Shown here piece by piece: positions 33,183 through 42,111 of a stretch of DNA of 52,560 bases (the stretch's first letter is position 1; every line of letters starts with the position of its first letter). Position numbers and translations under genes: made by a program. A model generated the notes under the pieces. It was not told the DNA's origin, ran no database searches, and saw nothing but the letters and a program-made list of their open reading frames with translations. The DNA is from a virus, in the IMG/VR virus record IMGVR_UViG_3300033148_004975, positions 1 through 52,560 of that record. One strand, written 5' to 3'.

Positions 33183-34187
33183 ATTTATATTAACTTTTTA
33201 AGATCATCATCATATAATGATTGGTTTGCTTGCCAATTAAAATATTTTTTAATTTATGTTCTTGGATTCAAGGATATTTCAAATAAAAGCGCTGAAAAGG
33301 GCACAATATGCCATAAAGCTTTAGAATGTTTGGCAAATATTAAATTATCACATGATAAGGGCTTAAATAAATTTGAAGATAATGAAATTGGAACATTATA
33401 TGTTGACGATTTTTTAAATACAGATGAAAATATAAGTGATTTAGTAATCAAAATTTTTGATTATTACACATCGCCATCTAAAACTATTCACACATTTAAT
33501 GAAGCAGATTTAAAAGATTGCATAAAATGGACTAATATACCATTAAAATACGGTAATGGTATGTTTGATCCTAGATTGAGAAATATTGTTGAACCAGAAT
33601 TATTTTTTGATATTGAATTTGATAAAGAATGGGCAAAATATGATTATAATATTAATAACAATAAAGTGCGTGGAAATTTTTCTCTAAAAGGTACAGTAGA
33701 TCTTGTAACCAAAGAGGACGACAAAGTATATGAAGTTATAGATTGGAAAACTGGACGAAGAATCAATTGGTCAACATTTGAAAGTAAAACGTATGATAAG
33801 TTGTATTTCGATCCACAACTTAGAATTTATCATTATGCTCTATCTAAAATTATGGGTAATCATACCTTTATCATTACAATTTTTTACATTAAAGATGGTG
33901 GCCCTTTTAGTATGGTTTTCAATAATGGCAATATTGAACAGACAAAAAATATGTTAAAGAATGTATTTTTAGATATTAAGAATACAACAAAGCCAATCAG
34001 ACGTAAAGAAACTGTACAAAATAAAAGATTTTGTTCATTTTGCACATTTAATAAACAACAATATAAAGACACTGGAATGTCCATATGTGATTTTATTCAC
34101 AATGAATTTAAATCTAAAAGTATTGATACAATATGCGATAAATATTGTAATGGCGATTTTCAGCTTGGTAACTATGAAAGAGGATAA
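33183..34187 (+). CDS. Cas4/RecB-like PD-(D/E)XK exonuclease
   Basis: About 335 residues. GTICHKALE (with His), GTVDLV, VYEVIDWKTGRR (Asp and the E-x-K active site) and QLRIYHYAL make a RecB-family nuclease. Four or more cysteines near the C-terminus (CSFC...CDF...CDKYC) could hold an iron-sulfur cluster as in Cas4 and AddB. The start is unclear: the only start-like codon near the open end is TTG at 33168, but TTGAGGAG itself looks like the ribosome site, and an ATT at 33183 stands 7 bases after it. It probably resects or trims DNA ends. Confidence 0.78.
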   Translation: MYINFLRSSSYNDWFACQLKYFLIYVLGFKDISNKSAEKGTICHKALECLANIKLSHDKGLNKFEDNEIGTLYVDDFLNTDENISDLVIKIFDYYTSPSKTIHTFNEADLKDCIKWTNIPLKYGNGMFDPRLRNIVEPELFFDIEFDKEWAKYDYNINNNKVRGNFSLKGTVDLVTKEDDKVYEVIDWKTGRRINWSTFESKTYDKLYFDPQLRIYHYALSKIMGNHTFIITIFYIKDGGPFSMVFNNGNIEQTKNMLKNVFLDIKNTTKPIRRKETVQNKRFCSFCTFNKQQYKDTGMSICDFIHNEFKSKSIDTICDKYCNGDFQLGNYERG

Positions 34188-34281
34188 TGTTGCTTATTTA
34201 ACAAAACGCCACCATCACAATATGGTTAATGTAAGGAAAGCACTAGACAATGAGAGATATACAAAAATTAATATCCACTAA
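34174..34281 (+). CDS. Possible 35-residue basic protein
   Basis: The frame encodes 35 residues with a histidine trio (KRHHHNM), overlapping the end of the nuclease gene and the start of the next gene. There is no clear ribosome site (GGTAACT before the ATG). The 62-base gap between larger genes is the main support. It could be a coupling peptide or chance. Confidence 0.3.
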   Translation: MKEDNVAYLTKRHHHNMVNVRKALDNERYTKINIH

Positions 34282-34690
34282 AATAGAAGGATTACGTAAA
34301 AAGTACTTTATAGCTGATATATTACACGGATATGCATATATTTTGTATGCAGTTGAAAAATTTAAAGAATATTTATTCGATGAAGATAATAGGCCGAATA
34401 ATTTTATAGAAGATAATAATAATATATTAGATTTATTAGTTAACATTATAGCAATAACAATATATAGTGCAGAACAAACCAAACTTATTCCCACCTACGA
34501 AGAATTAAGTAATAAAAAAGAAACAGATCATTCTATGCTATGTATATTATTATCACACATCAAAAATAATATTTCTAAAGAACCAAAACAACCACAAAAA
34601 AATGGTGATTATTACTTTGTATCATTTACAAAAGAACAATTAGATATAATATTTGATATATTAAAAAATATACAAGAAAAACAAGGATAA
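34250..34690 (+). CDS. Hypothetical protein before the replicase
   Basis: 146 residues, largely helical (KIEGLRKKYFIADILHGYAYILYAVEKF, then a C-terminal DYYFVSFTKEQLDIIFDIL). It lies 3 bases before the polymerase gene, so it is probably co-translated with it. No motif or family is recognised. Confidence 0.55.
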   Translation: MRDIQKLISTKIEGLRKKYFIADILHGYAYILYAVEKFKEYLFDEDNRPNNFIEDNNNILDLLVNIIAITIYSAEQTKLIPTYEELSNKKETDHSMLCILLSHIKNNISKEPKQPQKNGDYYFVSFTKEQLDIIFDILKNIQEKQG

Positions 34691-34693
34691 TCA

Positions 34694-36580
34694 ATGGCAT
34701 ATATACCGTTACATGTACATAGCGACAATTCTATCTTAGATGGCCTATCAAAAGTTAAAGAAATAGCTAAACGAGCATCTGATATAAACGTTGAAGCTTG
34801 TGCAATTACTGATCATGGTAATATTTCTGGAGCAGTGCAATTTATATCTGCTTGTAAAGATAATAATATCAAACCAATTATTGGCGTAGAAGCATATATA
34901 TGCAATGATGATCCCAAAATAAAGGATAAGAACAACAAATCCCTATCTCATTTGGTTCTTCTTGCCAAAAATATTAATGGATTTAGAAATTTATTAAAAA
35001 TTATTAACTTGGCAAATGATCCAGAACATTTTTATTATAAACCAAGATTATCTTTAGAATCATTAACAGAAGTTGATGTTAATGATTTAATCTGTATAGA
35101 TGGACATCTTGGCTCTCATTTGTCTACTTTTTTATTTGGAGAAAATAATTCTATAAATATTGATGCGGCAATACAATCAGTGAATTATAAAAAAGATATA
35201 TTTGGTAGTGAAAATTATTTTCTTGAATCACAATTAATTGACGTAGAAAACCTACCTATAACTAAACAATTAACTTCCATTGTTAGAGAAATTGGAAAGA
35301 AAACAAATACAAAAATTGTAGCCACACCAGACGCACATTATACAACGAAAGAAAGTGCCATTGATCAAAGGGTACTATTATGCATCAATATGAATAAACC
35401 AATTATTGATATTAATAGAAAGATCGTTAATGGTGATAATAATATACCATTATCTCAGTTCTTTAAATCATTCAATTACCATATTCCAACAGAAATAGAA
35501 ATGAAAGAAGTTGGACACACAGAAGAGGAACTTGCTAATTCTGTGTTAATTGCCAATATGTGTGAAATATATGATTTGAAGAATAAGCCAATTATTCCTC
35601 ATTTTGAATGCCCAAATAATCTAACTTCATCTGAATATCTAAAACAAGTTTGTAGAAAAGGATGGGTTAATAAAAGAGATAAAATAGAAAAAGTATTATC
35701 TAAGTTAAATATTGATAAAAATGTATACGGTGATAGATTTAGAGAAGAATTTAATACTTTAGAAGAGGCAAATTTACATGATTATTTTTTGGTTATCTAT
35801 GATATAGTTCAATTTGCACACAACAATAATATATATTCTGGTGCAGGCAGAGGTTCTGTTGGTGGATCTTTAATAGCATATTTAATGGATATAACAAAAG
35901 TAGATCCCATTGAACATGGCCTTATTTTTGGAAGATTTTATAATAAAGGAAGAAATACTGAAGATAGAGTATCATTACCAGATATTGATTTAGATTTTGA
36001 AATGTCGGGTAGAGAAACAATAATAGGTTATTTAAAAGAAAAATATGGTCATGATAATGTTGCACAAATGATTACGTTTAATAAAATGCAAGGAAGAGCA
36101 GCAATTAAAGATGTATTAAGAGTATGGGAAGCGTGTCCATTTAATGTAATGAATGAAATTACCGAATTTATACCTAATGAGGCGGAAATTGCAGATCAAC
36201 TTCAAGCGATGAAGGATGAAAATGATGATGATAGTGCTAGTATAATAAAATGGGCATTAATCAATCATAAAGGCGATCTAAAGGAATGGGCTGTATTAAA
36301 TGATGACGACACAATATCTGGACCGCTTGGCAAAAGATTTGAGCAGGCTATAAGATTGGAAGGCACAAAACGTAGCCATGGAAAACATGCTGCTGGAGTA
36401 GTTGCGGGAAATGAACCATTATATAATATATGTCCTATGATTTATGATACCGTAACAAAACAAAAAATATGCGGATGGGAAATGAATGATTTAGAATATG
36501 TTGGATTAACTAAATTTGATATTTTGGGACTTGCATTATTAGACAAAATACATGAAATAACTAATCTTTTAAAAGGATAA
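34694..36580 (+). CDS. dnaE: DNA polymerase III alpha subunit, N-terminal half (PHP, palm, thumb)
   Basis: 628 residues: an N-terminal PHP domain (HVHSD at 7-11, ITDHG at 38-42, DAHYTT at 213-218), then the catalytic palm with GAGRGSVGGS (383-392) and all three catalytic aspartates, D430 and D432 in PDIDLDF and D609 in KFDILGL. It stops at residue 628, just after LGL, where other DnaE proteins continue into the fingers. The rest is a separate gene at 38124. Intact activity should need both halves. AAGGATAATCA precedes the ATG. Confidence 0.92.
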   Translation: MAYIPLHVHSDNSILDGLSKVKEIAKRASDINVEACAITDHGNISGAVQFISACKDNNIKPIIGVEAYICNDDPKIKDKNNKSLSHLVLLAKNINGFRNLLKIINLANDPEHFYYKPRLSLESLTEVDVNDLICIDGHLGSHLSTFLFGENNSINIDAAIQSVNYKKDIFGSENYFLESQLIDVENLPITKQLTSIVREIGKKTNTKIVATPDAHYTTKESAIDQRVLLCINMNKPIIDINRKIVNGDNNIPLSQFFKSFNYHIPTEIEMKEVGHTEEELANSVLIANMCEIYDLKNKPIIPHFECPNNLTSSEYLKQVCRKGWVNKRDKIEKVLSKLNIDKNVYGDRFREEFNTLEEANLHDYFLVIYDIVQFAHNNNIYSGAGRGSVGGSLIAYLMDITKVDPIEHGLIFGRFYNKGRNTEDRVSLPDIDLDFEMSGRETIIGYLKEKYGHDNVAQMITFNKMQGRAAIKDVLRVWEACPFNVMNEITEFIPNEAEIADQLQAMKDENDDDSASIIKWALINHKGDLKEWAVLNDDDTISGPLGKRFEQAIRLEGTKRSHGKHAAGVVAGNEPLYNICPMIYDTVTKQKICGWEMNDLEYVGLTKFDILGLALLDKIHEITNLLKG

Positions 36581-36587
36581 AGAAAAA

Positions 36588-37271
36588 ATGGATAAAAGAT
36601 ATATTATTAGCTTAGACTTGGAAACAAGTTCTCTAGATACGAAAAACTGTGAAATATTAGAAATAGGTGCGATTGCCATCAATCCAATTAACTTTACTAT
36701 TGCTGATAAATTTTCTTCACTCGTTAAACCAGATAAGATGGATGAAATCAGTCAATCTGCATTAGATGTTAATAGAATATCTAAAGATGAATTAGAATCT
36801 GCACCAGTCTCAAAAGTCGTATTTGATATGTTTGGTGAATGGATAACAAAATTTAATTATAGTAATAATAATAACATTTTCAGTGCTCCTATATGTGCTG
36901 GATGGAATATAGTAAATTTTGATATGCCTATTTTAGATAGATATCTTAAAAAATATAATTTTTGGGATAATAAAAGAAATCAGAGAAAATTGTTAAGTCC
37001 ACTTATAATTATGGATGTTATGCATTATATGTGGTGGTTAACAAGAATAAATGATGATATTAAAAGTATAAGCATGGGAAATATGTTAAAATATATGGGC
37101 ATTAATAAAGAATTAATTGGTGATAAAGCACATAGAGCATTATGGGATGCAGAACAAACAGCTAATGTTATTATTAAAATACTAAAATTAGGTAGATTCC
37201 TTACAGAAAAGAAAGAAGATGGAAAAAGAAGACTAGAGTTAAAAAATTGTATGATTGATAATAATGCGTAA
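36588..37271 (+). CDS. DnaQ-like 3'-5' exonuclease (proofreading)
   Basis: 227 residues with the DEDDh exonuclease motifs: ISLDLET with D10 and E12 (Exo I), GWNIVNFDMPIL (Exo II) and AHRALWDAEQT with the His and Asp of Exo III. The family is the epsilon proofreading subunit or a repair exonuclease. It lies between the two polymerase halves, so it likely proofreads for the split replicase. Confidence 0.86.
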   Translation: MDKRYIISLDLETSSLDTKNCEILEIGAIAINPINFTIADKFSSLVKPDKMDEISQSALDVNRISKDELESAPVSKVVFDMFGEWITKFNYSNNNNIFSAPICAGWNIVNFDMPILDRYLKKYNFWDNKRNQRKLLSPLIIMDVMHYMWWLTRINDDIKSISMGNMLKYMGINKELIGDKAHRALWDAEQTANVIIKILKLGRFLTEKKEDGKRRLELKNCMIDNNA

Positions 37272-37812
37272 TTCACATATCGTCTTCAAAAATTCATATG
37301 ATTGTGGATTATCAACGGAAGAATTATTTAAAAGATGCCTTGCAAAATTAAATATATTTTCCAACATAAGAATAGCATCACAACACGATAATCATAATTT
37401 ACATATAGATATATGGGCTACTCTAAATAAATCCAACAAAGATAAATCTTTTAGCATAAAATCAATGAAAAGAATAAAGAGACATAAAAATCTTCAAGAT
37501 GAATATTTTATAGTTGAGTTAGCTAATAATGCACATAAAATTAATCCAGATGGTTGGCTTTTTGGTGGAGCGGCAGATTTTATCGCTTCTATGAGGCAAT
37601 CTTATTTTTTGGTGATGCTAATGTCGGATTTACAAAAATTTATTAGATCTTACATTCAACCAGACTTTAAAAAGAGGGCGATTAAATATAATAATCCTTC
37701 TCCATATATAGTGTATTATAGAAGAGAAAATATTAAAAGGCGTGATTATCTTATGTTAGTTCCATATAGTGATATAGAAAAATATCTTAAATGTATAAAA
37801 TTAAAATTTTGA
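37264..37812 (+). CDS. Possible nuclease-fold protein between the polymerase halves
   Basis: About 182 residues from the ATG at 37264 (37255 is possible). NLHIDIWATL...FSIKSMKRIKR gives a D...S-I-K pattern that could be a PD-(D/E)XK core, followed by DEYFIVELAN and WLFGGAADFI. This reading is tentative. The position inside a split replicase raises the question of a homing-type nuclease, although no LAGLIDADG, GIY-YIG or HNH motif is present. Confidence 0.5.
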   Translation: MRNSHIVFKNSYDCGLSTEELFKRCLAKLNIFSNIRIASQHDNHNLHIDIWATLNKSNKDKSFSIKSMKRIKRHKNLQDEYFIVELANNAHKINPDGWLFGGAADFIASMRQSYFLVMLMSDLQKFIRSYIQPDFKKRAIKYNNPSPYIVYYRRENIKRRDYLMLVPYSDIEKYLKCIKLKF

Positions 37813-37836
37813 TAAATAGTCAATAAGGAGTATGTT

Positions 37837-38121
37837 ATGTTTATTAAGCATATCAGAAATATCAATGGACAACCATTTGCTACTGTTGCAGTAGGTGATA
37901 GTGGAATTGGTTTTGCGATTTGTAATGAAGATGATCAATTTTCTAAAAAGATTGGAAGAAAAATTGCAATATCTAGAGCAAACAACCCAAAATTCAATAT
38001 TAATGAATTTATAAATAGATGCCCTAAAAGATGTGTAAATTCTAAAAATGGCTATCTTCCATTGCGTAATATTATTGAAAAAGAAATTAACCATATTAAA
38101 CAAATATATATGCGTAATTAA
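37837..38121 (+). CDS. Conserved phage small protein
   Basis: 94 residues. The start MFIKHIRNINGQPFATVAVG and the segment GFAICNEDDQFSKKIGRKIA match a short protein found unnamed in many large phages. A good AAGGAG lies 7 bases before the ATG, stronger than for the surrounding genes. The function is unknown. It sits directly before the C-terminal half of the polymerase. Confidence 0.7.
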   Translation: MFIKHIRNINGQPFATVAVGDSGIGFAICNEDDQFSKKIGRKIAISRANNPKFNINEFINRCPKRCVNSKNGYLPLRNIIEKEINHIKQIYMRN

Positions 38122-38123
38122 AA

Positions 38124-39782
38124 ATGGGTAAATTGATTTATAAATGTGGTTGCGAATTTATCATTGATGATGGCACCAATAATATTATATATTGCAATGA
38201 TCCTACAAAAGATGTGCCTTCACACGGTGTTATATTAAATATATATGATGTTCCGCTTGATTGTCCAAAAACATGGGATATGTTTGCACAAGCACATAAT
38301 GTTGGCATTTTTCAATTGGAAAAATCACTTGGCAAACAATGGATGAAAAAAGTTGCACCGCGAAATATTGAAGAATTATCTGCACTTATTTCAATAATGA
38401 GGCCAGGAGCATTAAAATCTGTATCTGGAGACCCCCCTAAAAGTATGGCACAAAGATATGTTGATCGAAAATATGGCAAAGAAAGAATTGATGATTTTGG
38501 TGTTCCAATTTTAAAAAATATTATGGAAGATAGTTTTTCTGTTCTTATTTATCAAGAACATGCAATTAGAATTGCTCAAGAAATAGCTGGATTTAATGAA
38601 CAAGAAGCAGATATATTAAGAAAAGCAATTGGTAAAAAAAATGTAGAAGAAATGACCAAACTTGAAAATAGTTTTGTTGAAGGATGCGCAAAAACTGGTA
38701 TTGTAAATTCTAATAAAGCTAAGGAAGTATTTTCATGGATTCGTGAATCACAAAAATATTCATTTAATAAATCACATGGAACTCAATATGCCATCAATTC
38801 TTATTGGTCTGCTTACTGTAAAGCACATTTCCCTTTGCAATTTTATTGTGCTTATTTACGATTTGCAAAAAATAAACAAGATAGATTTGAAGAAATATAT
38901 AATATAATTAATGAAGCCAAACTACTCAATATTAATGTTTGTCTTCCAGATATTCGAGATATGGAAGAAACATTCTATATAAAAAATTCAGATATTTATT
39001 TTGGTTTAACAGATATTAAAAATATTGGTAGTGCTAATTTACAAAAGGCAATTAATACAATATGGGGATCTTTTTATGACAGGAGTTTTTCAGACATTAC
39101 ATGGGAAGATATATTAATATATTGCGATAATATTCCTATAACAGTTTTAGAATCTTTAATTTCATCAGGTGCTTTAGATTTTTTTAATGTTTCTCGTTCA
39201 ACTATGCTATTTCAATTAAATATAACACATGATAAAATCACAAAAAAAGAAAGAGAATGGATAAAACAACATTATAGTGGAGAAGGGCTTATAGAAATAT
39301 TAAGAAAATGTGCAAAAACTAAGAGAGAAGGTGGGGGTTGTTCCAATAAGAAAAGAATAGATATACTAAATAGTATTGCTAATTCAATAGAAAATCCACC
39401 AAGATCACTTAATGATGGGGTAGAATATATTGCATGGTTAGAAAAAGAATATCTTGGAGCATCTATATCGTGCCATGTAGTTGATGGCAATAAAGAATCT
39501 GTTAAAGCTAGTCATATTTGTAGAGATATAATTAATGGCAACAATCAATTTATGATTATAGCCGCCCAAATAGATAGAATTAATGTTATTACAACAAAAA
39601 ATAATAAAAAAATGGCTTTTCTAACAATTTCAGATTCTTCTTGTGCTGTAGATGATGTTGTATGTTTTCCTGATGTTTTTGAAAAAGTACAAAATATATT
39701 ATTTGATAATAATATTGTATTGCTTTATGGTTCTGTTGGTAAAAGAGGAAATTTTATATGCTCGAATATCACCCAAATATAA
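38124..39782 (+). CDS. dnaE: DNA polymerase III alpha subunit, C-terminal half
   Basis: 552 residues that resume DnaE where the gene at 34694 stops: LDCPKTWDMFAQ, NVGIFQLEKSLG, then MRPGALKS, LIYQEHAIRIAQEIAGF, ADILRKAIGKKN, SFNKSHGTQYAIN and KAHFPLQFYCAY. The first 45 residues (with KCGCEF) are a small extra segment seen in some phage DnaE proteins as I know them. It carries the fingers, tandem HhH and OB-type region but no catalytic aspartates, so it cannot act alone. It is probably assembled with the N half. Confidence 0.9.
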   Translation: MGKLIYKCGCEFIIDDGTNNIIYCNDPTKDVPSHGVILNIYDVPLDCPKTWDMFAQAHNVGIFQLEKSLGKQWMKKVAPRNIEELSALISIMRPGALKSVSGDPPKSMAQRYVDRKYGKERIDDFGVPILKNIMEDSFSVLIYQEHAIRIAQEIAGFNEQEADILRKAIGKKNVEEMTKLENSFVEGCAKTGIVNSNKAKEVFSWIRESQKYSFNKSHGTQYAINSYWSAYCKAHFPLQFYCAYLRFAKNKQDRFEEIYNIINEAKLLNINVCLPDIRDMEETFYIKNSDIYFGLTDIKNIGSANLQKAINTIWGSFYDRSFSDITWEDILIYCDNIPITVLESLISSGALDFFNVSRSTMLFQLNITHDKITKKEREWIKQHYSGEGLIEILRKCAKTKREGGGCSNKKRIDILNSIANSIENPPRSLNDGVEYIAWLEKEYLGASISCHVVDGNKESVKASHICRDIINGNNQFMIIAAQIDRINVITTKNNKKMAFLTISDSSCAVDDVVCFPDVFEKVQNILFDNNIVLLYGSVGKRGNFICSNITQI

Positions 39783-40414
39783 CTGAATTTCTTATAAAAC
39801 ACCAATTTGCAGTTGAAGTTAAAACTATTACTAAAAATAATAATGAAATAAAAATAATTGTTTCATATCCAGATATTTTGTTAGGAGAGCCACAATATGG
39901 TTTTACTAATATTTATAAATATAAAATAAATAAATCAAATAAACCATCAGATTTATATATAATAACAGAAATTATAGGACAAAATCGAAAACTTCAAAAG
40001 GTCAAAATTCCACCTATAGCCGTAGGAATTTTCATATATACTCATATTGTTAATACGTGTGACAGATATACATATAATAAAAAACTCATCGTATATAAAA
40101 TAGACAATAAAATAGTTGAACAAAACTTATTTTGGGAAAATTTGCGAAAAAGATTAAATTTATCATTTTATGATTTAGAAAAAGGTATTATGCTATTAAA
40201 ATATTGTGCTCTTATATTATCTAAGGGTGAAGTTACACAAAACATATTGCAAGAGATGGAAAAAAATGACATATCACTAAATGATTGTATGACTATATGC
40301 AAAATTGATAATCCAAGTATAAAAGTAAACATTAAAGATAATATTGATAATTTTCATCAAAAAAATAAAACAAAATCCAAAAATATTCTTTCCTTTTTCC
40401 GCAGGAGCAAATAA
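39758..40414 (+). CDS. Hypothetical protein downstream of the polymerase
   Basis: 218 residues, overlapping the polymerase end by 25 bases. Beta-rich first half (EVKTITKNNNEIKIIVSYPDILLG), helical second half (FWENLRKRLNLSFYDLEKGIMLLKY) and a basic tail (SFFRRSK). No family is recognised. The stop overlaps the start of the first glycosyltransferase, so it bridges the replication block and the glycan island. Confidence 0.58.
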   Translation: MLEYHPNITEFLIKHQFAVEVKTITKNNNEIKIIVSYPDILLGEPQYGFTNIYKYKINKSNKPSDLYIITEIIGQNRKLQKVKIPPIAVGIFIYTHIVNTCDRYTYNKKLIVYKIDNKIVEQNLFWENLRKRLNLSFYDLEKGIMLLKYCALILSKGEVTQNILQEMEKNDISLNDCMTICKIDNPSIKVNIKDNIDNFHQKNKTKSKNILSFFRRSK

Positions 40415-42111
40415 TGCATAAACCGCGTATATTGTGGTTGGGAGAAAGTTCATATTTGAACACTGGATATTCTACATATACTAAAGAAATATTAACTAGA
40501 TTATATAATACAAATAAATACGAAATTGCCGAATTTGGAATATATGGACATTGGGACGATCCAAATAGATATAATATTCCATGGACATTCTATGGTAATA
40601 TTCCAGATAAAAATGATAAATATCAAGTAGCAGAATATCATAAACATCATATTAATCAATTTGGTGCATGGAGATTTGAAGAAGTTTGTTTAGATTTTCA
40701 TCCAGATATTGTATGTAGTATACGAGATTTTTGGATGGAAGAATTTGTACAAAGATCACCATTTAGAAATTTTTATAAGTGGATATATATGCCACCAATA
40801 GATAGCGTGCCAAATTATGAACAGTGGCTATATACATATTTGGATGCTGATAAATTGCTAGGATATACACAATTTTGTGCAGATAATATTAAAAAAATAT
40901 CAAAAGATAAATTCTATAAATTAGCATCTCCTGGCGCTGATGCAAATATCTTTAAACCAGTAGAAGATAAAAAGCAATTAAGGGCAGAATATGGTTTTCA
41001 AGATGATATATTTATTATTGGCACAGTTATGCGTAATATGGGAAGAAAGTTATTTCCAGATCTAATAGAAACTTTTGCAACGTTTTGTAATAAATATAAA
41101 AAATCATCTGAAAATGTTTATTTATTTTTACATACTTCATATCCTGATCTTGGATGGGATATACCTAAATTATTAAGAAATAATAAAATTGCACATAAAG
41201 TATTATTTACATATGTGTGTAAAGATGCTCAATGTCAACATGTTTTCCCATCTTTTTTTAATGGATTAACACAATCATGCCCCAAATGTGGTAATATGTC
41301 TGGTAATTTACCAAATAGCAAGATAGGTGTTACCAGAAAACAATTAGCCACTATAATGAACTGGATGGATATATATGTACAATATTCATGTGCTGAATCT
41401 TGTGGTATGCCATTAATAGAAGCGGCATACTGTGGATTACCAATATTTGCTGTTGATTATTCTGGAATGTCATCAATAATAAAGGATCTACATGGTTATC
41501 CAATTAGAGTGGAAAGATTTTTTAATGATGTTGGTAGCCATGCTAAACGAGCATTGCCAGATAATAATAATTTTATTGAAGCAATTATTCGATATATAGA
41601 AGATTATAGAAACTTAGAAGAAGTCAGCACATTTAAAAAACTTTCCCCACAAAAACTTCATGAATTAGCACAAGAATATTATTCCTACGATAAAGCTGCA
41701 AAAATATGGGAAGAATGCATTGATAGTTTCGATATTATAGATCATAAACATACATGGTTTTCTCCTTCTAAATATGTATCACCTAGTCTAAGTATACCAC
41801 AAGGGCTCAACGATGAAGAATTTGCTAAATTTATTATATGTCATGTTTGGGGACGACCAGACAAAATCAACAGTTATACAGCGCTTAGATTGAGTCGCGA
41901 CATAAATTATCAGTTAACGAACGAGGGTATTTGTGGTTATTATTTTAATGAAATGTTGGTTGGCGGATCATTTAATTATAAAACTTTTACAAGACAAGAC
42001 GCAGTGAATGAAATGCTTAAATTAAATGAATTTTGGAAGTATTGGGATTATCAAAGATTAAATCCACGCAGAGAAAAACCGCTTTATATTCAAATGGCCA
42101 AAGGAAAATAA
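40414..42111 (+). CDS. GT-B glycosyltransferase with inserted zinc ribbon
   Basis: 565 residues. Starts RILWLGESSYLNTGYSTYT (GT-B acceptor-domain opening) and has the donor-domain motif SCAESCGMPLIEAAYCGLPI with the E-x7-E-like pattern. Between strands of the donor domain lies CK..CQHVF...CPKCG, a four-cysteine ribbon unusual in this fold. A C-terminal region of about 100 residues follows the catalytic part. First gene of the glycan island. Donor and acceptor are unknown. Confidence 0.8.
   Translation: MHKPRILWLGESSYLNTGYSTYTKEILTRLYNTNKYEIAEFGIYGHWDDPNRYNIPWTFYGNIPDKNDKYQVAEYHKHHINQFGAWRFEEVCLDFHPDIVCSIRDFWMEEFVQRSPFRNFYKWIYMPPIDSVPNYEQWLYTYLDADKLLGYTQFCADNIKKISKDKFYKLASPGADANIFKPVEDKKQLRAEYGFQDDIFIIGTVMRNMGRKLFPDLIETFATFCNKYKKSSENVYLFLHTSYPDLGWDIPKLLRNNKIAHKVLFTYVCKDAQCQHVFPSFFNGLTQSCPKCGNMSGNLPNSKIGVTRKQLATIMNWMDIYVQYSCAESCGMPLIEAAYCGLPIFAVDYSGMSSIIKDLHGYPIRVERFFNDVGSHAKRALPDNNNFIEAIIRYIEDYRNLEEVSTFKKLSPQKLHELAQEYYSYDKAAKIWEECIDSFDIIDHKHTWFSPSKYVSPSLSIPQGLNDEEFAKFIICHVWGRPDKINSYTALRLSRDINYQLTNEGICGYYFNEMLVGGSFNYKTFTRQDAVNEMLKLNEFWKYWDYQRLNPRREKPLYIQMAKGK

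Noticed and set aside
34694-39782. Split intein joining the polymerase halves
   Set aside because: The N half ends without an intein N-terminal Cys block, and the C half starts with a Met and no His-Asn-Cys junction. The break is also not at the known DnaE intein site.
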